From Flagellimonas amphidinii (GTDB lineage Bacteria > Bacteroidota > Bacteroidia > Flavobacteriales > Flavobacteriaceae): a stretch of 64,000 bases of DNA. Shown here one piece after another: positions 60,733 to 64,000 of the stretch; the stretch's first letter is position 1; each line of letters begins with the position of its first letter. Made by a program: the position numbers and the translations under genes. The stretch covers positions 496,001 to 560,000 of the forward strand of contig NZ_JABFNN010000039.1 in the NCBI RefSeq assembly GCF_013090115.1. Direction: 5' to 3'. The notes beneath the pieces were generated by a model. The model had not been told where the DNA came from and ran no database searches. It saw only the letters and a program-made list of their open reading frames with translations.

Positions 60733-61938
60733 ATGAAAAAAATACTACTCATTGGAATTTTAGCTTTATTGACAGCCTGTAGTGGTGTCAAAAAAACTCA
60801 AGAGGCCCTTAACAGTGGTAACTACGTTACCGCAATGAACAAGGCCATTAAAAATTTGACGGAAAACAAAACCAAAAAAGGACATCAAGATTATGTGCTT
60901 TTATTGGAAGAAGCCTTTGCCAAAAATGCGCAACGCGAGCAAGAGCAGATTACCTTTTTGAAGAAAGATGGAAATCCAGCAAATTTAGAAACCATTTACA
61001 CCAAATACCTTCAATTAAAGGATATTCAAGCACGAATCATGCCTTTGCTTCCCTTGCGGATTTACGATGAAGGCAGAAACGCCTCCTTCAATTTTGTGAA
61101 TTATGACAATCAGATTGTGGGGACTAAAAATGAGCTGTCCAGATACCTTTATGATAATGCATCTGGATTGTTGACCTCAGCAGATGAAAAATATGAGTTC
61201 CGTGCTGCTTATGATGATCTTAAATACTTACAGGACATTAATCCCGGGTATAAAGATGTTGTGGCTAAAATGCAGGAAGCCTACAATAAAGGCCTAGAGT
61301 ATGTAAAAGTAGAGATAGGGAATGCCACAGAGCAAATCATTCCTGAAAGATTGGAAGATGAGCTTTTGGATTTCAATGCCTATGGCATCAATAATTTTTG
61401 GATGGAATACCATACCAATCCTCTAGCGGGCATTAACTATGATTATGCGTTGAACTTGGACTTCATGGAAATCAATATTTCTCCAGAACAAGTGCGAGAA
61501 AAACAAATTGTAAAGGAAAAGCAAATTAAGGATGGTTATGAGTATCTGTTGGATGAAGAAGGTAATGCTGTAAAAGATAGTTTGGGCAACAGAATTAAAG
61601 TGGATAGATTTAGAACCGTACAATGTAGTTTCTACCAGTTTACCCAGTTTAAAAGTGCACAAATTGGTGCCAAAGTTTGCTTTACAGATTTGAACAACGG
61701 ACAGGAAATCAATTCCTATCCCCTATCCAGCGAGTTTGTCTTTGAGCATATTTATGCCAATTACAAAGGAGATAGAAGAGCATTGGATACAGATTTGATT
61801 GCCCTGCTAGATGTTAGAGCTGTTCCTTTCCCAAGTAATGAGCAAATGGTATTTGACGCTGGGGAAGATTTAAAATTAAGGCTGAAGAATATTATTTCGC
61901 AAAATCAGTTTACCGCCCAAAATCATTTTAATGATTAG
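60733..61938 (+). CDS. Uncharacterised lipoprotein
   Basis: A 401-residue lipoprotein (lipobox 'LTAC', about Cys16). The N-terminal third is helical and charged ('TQEALNSGNYVTAMNKAIKNL', 'QREQEQITFLKK'), in the style of TPR-like proteins. The C-terminal two thirds are mixed beta and helix, with 'YGINNFWMEYHTNPLAGINYDYALNLDFMEI', here shortened, and 'LPSEFVFEHIYANYKGD'-like strands. I recognise no family; similar lipoproteins seem common in Flavobacteriaceae. It is preceded by a 248-nt intergenic region and followed by a strong terminator shared with ytxJ. Envelope localisation is likely. Confidence 0.75.
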   Translation: MKKILLIGILALLTACSGVKKTQEALNSGNYVTAMNKAIKNLTENKTKKGHQDYVLLLEEAFAKNAQREQEQITFLKKDGNPANLETIYTKYLQLKDIQARIMPLLPLRIYDEGRNASFNFVNYDNQIVGTKNELSRYLYDNASGLLTSADEKYEFRAAYDDLKYLQDINPGYKDVVAKMQEAYNKGLEYVKVEIGNATEQIIPERLEDELLDFNAYGINNFWMEYHTNPLAGINYDYALNLDFMEINISPEQVREKQIVKEKQIKDGYEYLLDEEGNAVKDSLGNRIKVDRFRTVQCSFYQFTQFKSAQIGAKVCFTDLNNGQEINSYPLSSEFVFEHIYANYKGDRRALDTDLIALLDVRAVPFPSNEQMVFDAGEDLKLRLKNIISQNQFTAQNHFND

Positions 61939-61958
61939 AGGCATATAAATAAAGTTAT

Positions 61959-61987
61959 AACGGGAGTCTCTGCTCCCGTTTTTTTTT
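61959..61987. terminator. Bidirectional terminator
   Basis: AACGGGAG (61959-61966) pairs with CTCCCGTT (61973-61980), loop TCTCTG. A T-run (61979-61987) follows on the + strand. It terminates the lipoprotein gene and, in part, the leftward ytxJ gene. Confidence 0.88.
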
Positions 61988-61990
61988 GCT

Positions 61991-62380
61991 TTACATATAG
62001 ATTTCTAAGTCTGCATCAGCGATGGCCCCATGAGAAGTATGAAAAGTTACTTCACCATCGTTAATGATCAATAATTGTGGCGATTGGTGCAATACCTGAA
62101 ATTCAGATTCCACTGCATTGGAAACATCTCTATTGGCGTGTAAATCCAAAAAATAGTATGCAGCATCCTGATTGACAGGGTGCTTGCCCGAAAACATCCG
62201 TAACACCATACTACTTATTCCACAAGTAGTGGAATGTTTAAAAATCAACTGCGGTGTTTCTTTAGATTTCTCTTTGATAACAGCCAATTGATCCATGGAT
62301 ACCAAAGGTATCCACGGAATTTGTCCATTACTGTGTTCTTCTCCTTCTTTTTTTCCGAAAAAGCCTCCAAATATTCCCAT
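61991..62380 (-). CDS. ytxJ: Bacillithiol-system redox protein YtxJ
   Basis: A 129-residue YtxJ/DUF2847 protein. The family core is 'LIFKHSTTCGISSMVLRMF', with a single Cys in a thioredoxin-like fold, and 'YFLDLHANRDVSNAV' follows. The later 'SPQLLIINDGEVTFHTSHGAI' corresponds to the cis-Pro strand. The monothiol arrangement suggests action as a bacilliredoxin that removes bacillithiol from proteins; Bacteroidota commonly use bacillithiol. There is no signal peptide. It is divergent from clpB, with a 146-nt spacer. Confidence 0.88.
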   Translation of the reverse strand: MGIFGGFFGKKEGEEHSNGQIPWIPLVSMDQLAVIKEKSKETPQLIFKHSTTCGISSMVLRMFSGKHPVNQDAAYYFLDLHANRDVSNAVESEFQVLHQSPQLLIINDGEVTFHTSHGAIADADLEIYM

Positions 62381-62526
62381 AGCGTAAATTTACAAGATAT
62401 GTCGAGCTAAGACAAAAAGCTTACAAACTGACGAAATGTCCTTTATTTACAAGGTTTTAGCGACATTTTGACGGTTTCACCCCAATGGTAAGGTTGTTGA
62501 AATAGGTAGCATAAAAACAATTGAAA

Positions 62527-64000
62527 ATGAATTTTAACAACTTTACTATAAAATCACAAGAGGCCATTCAAAGGGCCCAACAACTCACGCAAGGCTATGG
62601 TCATCAGCAAATAGAGAACGAACATTTGTACAAGGCCATAACCGAAGTGGATGAAAATGTCTTGCCATTTATCCTTAAAAAATTAAATGCCAATACGGCT
62701 TTGATCAATCAAATTTTGGATAAAGAGCTAGACAGCTATTCCAAAGTTTCAGGCGGTGAGATTGTGCTGTCCCGAGAAGGAGGGAAAACTTTGAACGAAG
62801 CAAGTATCATTGCCAAAAAACAAGGTGATGAATTTGTTTCCATTGAACATTTACTCCTTGCCATTTTTAAATCGAAAAGTAAGATCGCCCAAATTTTAAA
62901 AGATCAGGGCGTAACCGAAAAAGATTTGAATGCGGCCATTCAAGAATTGAGAAAAGGTGGAAAAGTGACCTCACAAAGTGCTGAGGAAACCTATAATTCG
63001 CTGGACAAATACGCCAAAAACTTAAATCAACTGGCAGATAGTGGCAAATTGGATCCCGTAATTGGTAGGGATGAAGAAATCCGAAGAGTGCTGCAGATAC
63101 TCTCCAGACGAACCAAGAACAACCCTATGTTGGTGGGTGAACCCGGTGTAGGTAAAACGGCTATCGCCGAAGGTTTGGCCCACAGAATCATTCAGGGTGA
63201 TGTGCCCGAAAACCTAAAGGATAAAACCATTTATTCTTTGGATATGGGCGCCTTGATCGCAGGAGCAAAATACAAAGGGGAATTTGAAGAACGTTTAAAA
63301 GCCGTCATCAAGGAAGTCACCTCATCAGACGGTAATATTGTACTATTTATTGATGAAATTCACACCTTGGTAGGTGCAGGTGGAGGACAAGGCGCAATGG
63401 ATGCTGCCAATATCCTAAAACCAGCCTTGGCAAGGGGAGAACTCAGAGCAATCGGAGCTACCACCCTTGACGAATACCAAAAGTATTTTGAAAAGGACAA
63501 AGCTCTGGAGCGAAGGTTCCAAAAAGTTGTAGTGGATGAACCAGATACTGAAAGTGCCATTTCCATCCTAAGGGGAATCAAGGAAAAATATGAAGCACAC
63601 CATAAAGTTCGCATCAAAGATGAGGCGGTTATTGCTGCTGTTGAGCTTTCGCAACGTTATATCACCAACAGGTTTTTGCCCGATAAGGCCATTGACCTTA
63701 TGGACGAGGCCGCTTCCAAACTTCGCATGGAAATCAACTCCAAACCCGAAGAATTGGATGTGCTAGATCGTAAAATTATGCAGTTGGAAATTGAAATAGA
63801 GGCCATTAAGCGTGAAAATGATAAGGCCAAGTTACAAACTTTGAATCTGGAATTGGCCAATTTAAAGGAAGATCGCAATGAAATCTTTGCCCAATGGGAA
63901 AGTGAAAAAAGAGTGGTCGATGAAATTCAAAAGACCAAACAGGATATTGAGAATTTTAAACTGGAAGCCGAACGTGCAGAACGTAATGGTGACTACGGGA
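62527..64000 (+). CDS. clpB: ATP-dependent disaggregase ClpB, 3' end cut by window
   Basis: ATG at 62527 opens 491 residues running off the window edge (full length is about 860). The N-terminal domain has two Clp repeats ('[28 protein letters not shown]' in part; '[24 protein letters not shown]'). The first AAA+ domain shows Walker A '[14 protein letters not shown]', '[13 protein letters not shown]', Walker B '[14 protein letters not shown]' and '[14 protein letters not shown]' with 'ERRFQKV'. The middle coiled coil starts at the edge ('[17 protein letters not shown]'). ClpB resolves protein aggregates with DnaK, also encoded in this window but far away. Identity is certain. Confidence 0.97.
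   Translation, partial: MNFNNFTIKSQEAIQRAQQLTQGYGHQQIENEHLYKAITEVDENVLPFILKKLNANTALINQILDKELDSYSKVSGGEIVLSREGGKTLNEASIIAKKQGDEFVSIEHLLLAIFKSKSKIAQILKDQGVTEKDLNAAIQELRKGGKVTSQSAEETYNSLDKYAKNLNQLADSGKLDPVIGRDEEIRRVLQILSRRTKNNPMLVGEPGVGKTAIAEGLAHRIIQGDVPENLKDKTIYSLDMGALIAGAKYKGEFEERLKAVIKEVTSSDGNIVLFIDEIHTLVGAGGGQGAMDAANILKPALARGELRAIGATTLDEYQKYFEKDKALERRFQKVVVDEPDTESAISILRGIKEKYEAHHKVRIKDEAVIAAVELSQRYITNRFLPDKAIDLMDEAASKLRMEINSKPEELDVLDRKIMQLEIEIEAIKRENDKAKLQTLNLELANLKEDRNEIFAQWESEKRVVDEIQKTKQDIENFKLEAERAERNGDYG

Overview
The window reads as chromosomal DNA of a marine-type Flavobacteriaceae bacterium (phylum Bacteroidota), close to Muricauda/Maribacter-like genera. This rests on a type IX secretion (T9SS) cargo with a CHU_C-type C-terminal sorting domain beside its own PorP/SprF protein, on many Bacteroidota-restricted families (DUF6702, DUF3570, DUF4266, YtxJ), on promoter-like TAnnTTTG boxes with an upstream TTG, and on the near absence of Shine-Dalgarno sequences. 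Genes are packed on both strands. I saw no rRNA, tRNA, prophage, insertion sequence or CRISPR array. One RNA gene is clear: the small SRP RNA at about 50.85-50.95 kb.

Layout. 0-2.4 kb: a truncated outer-membrane protein gene, a DUF547 protein and a DUF1906 (glycoside-hydrolase-like) protein. 2.4-4.3 kb: an unusual protein with a caspase-like His/Cys pair and an IPT/TIG domain, then an AT-rich spacer. 4.3-12.7 kb: envelope and amino-acid or peptide salvage (HupE/UreJ, DUF6702, M19 dipeptidase; M20 deacetylase with a YfcC transporter; a zinc-type COG0523 GTPase behind a palindromic operator; gamma-glutamyltransferase). 12.9-14.8 kb: a purple-acid-phosphatase-like enzyme. 14.9-21.9 kb: a T9SS locus with PorP/SprF, a 1849-residue calcium-binding adhesin carrying thirteen 105-bp repeats, and a DUF4347-like partner. 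22.3-26.5 kb: Crp/Fnr regulator, two carbohydrate esterases, PD40 protein. 27-36 kb: LuxR-type regulator, dnaK, sdaA, a thioredoxin-ApbE-DUF4266-DUF3570 extracytoplasmic redox cluster, panB, RluA-type synthase. 36-54 kb: housekeeping (leuA, leuB, pheT, ABC-F, transaldolase, SRP RNA, glutaminyl cyclase) mixed with lipoproteins. 54-59.2 kb: a signalling island with a LytTR regulator, small secreted peptides, a TPR histidine kinase with its response regulator, and an unknown cytosolic protein. 59.2-64 kb: glyA, a lipoprotein, YtxJ and the start of clpB.

The best candidates for something undescribed are: (1) the caspase-like/IPT protein paired with DUF1906; (2) the 54-59 kb island, with tandem direct repeats at a 21-bp period just after the LytTR gene, a long motif shared by the two flanking transcription units, and a receiver domain lacking its phospho-Asp; (3) the thioredoxin and ApbE genes, which lie in one reading frame separated only by a TAG and one codon; (4) the adhesin operon with a DUF4347-like protein whose expected His is replaced. 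All functional statements are inferred from sequence patterns read by eye; no database search was run.
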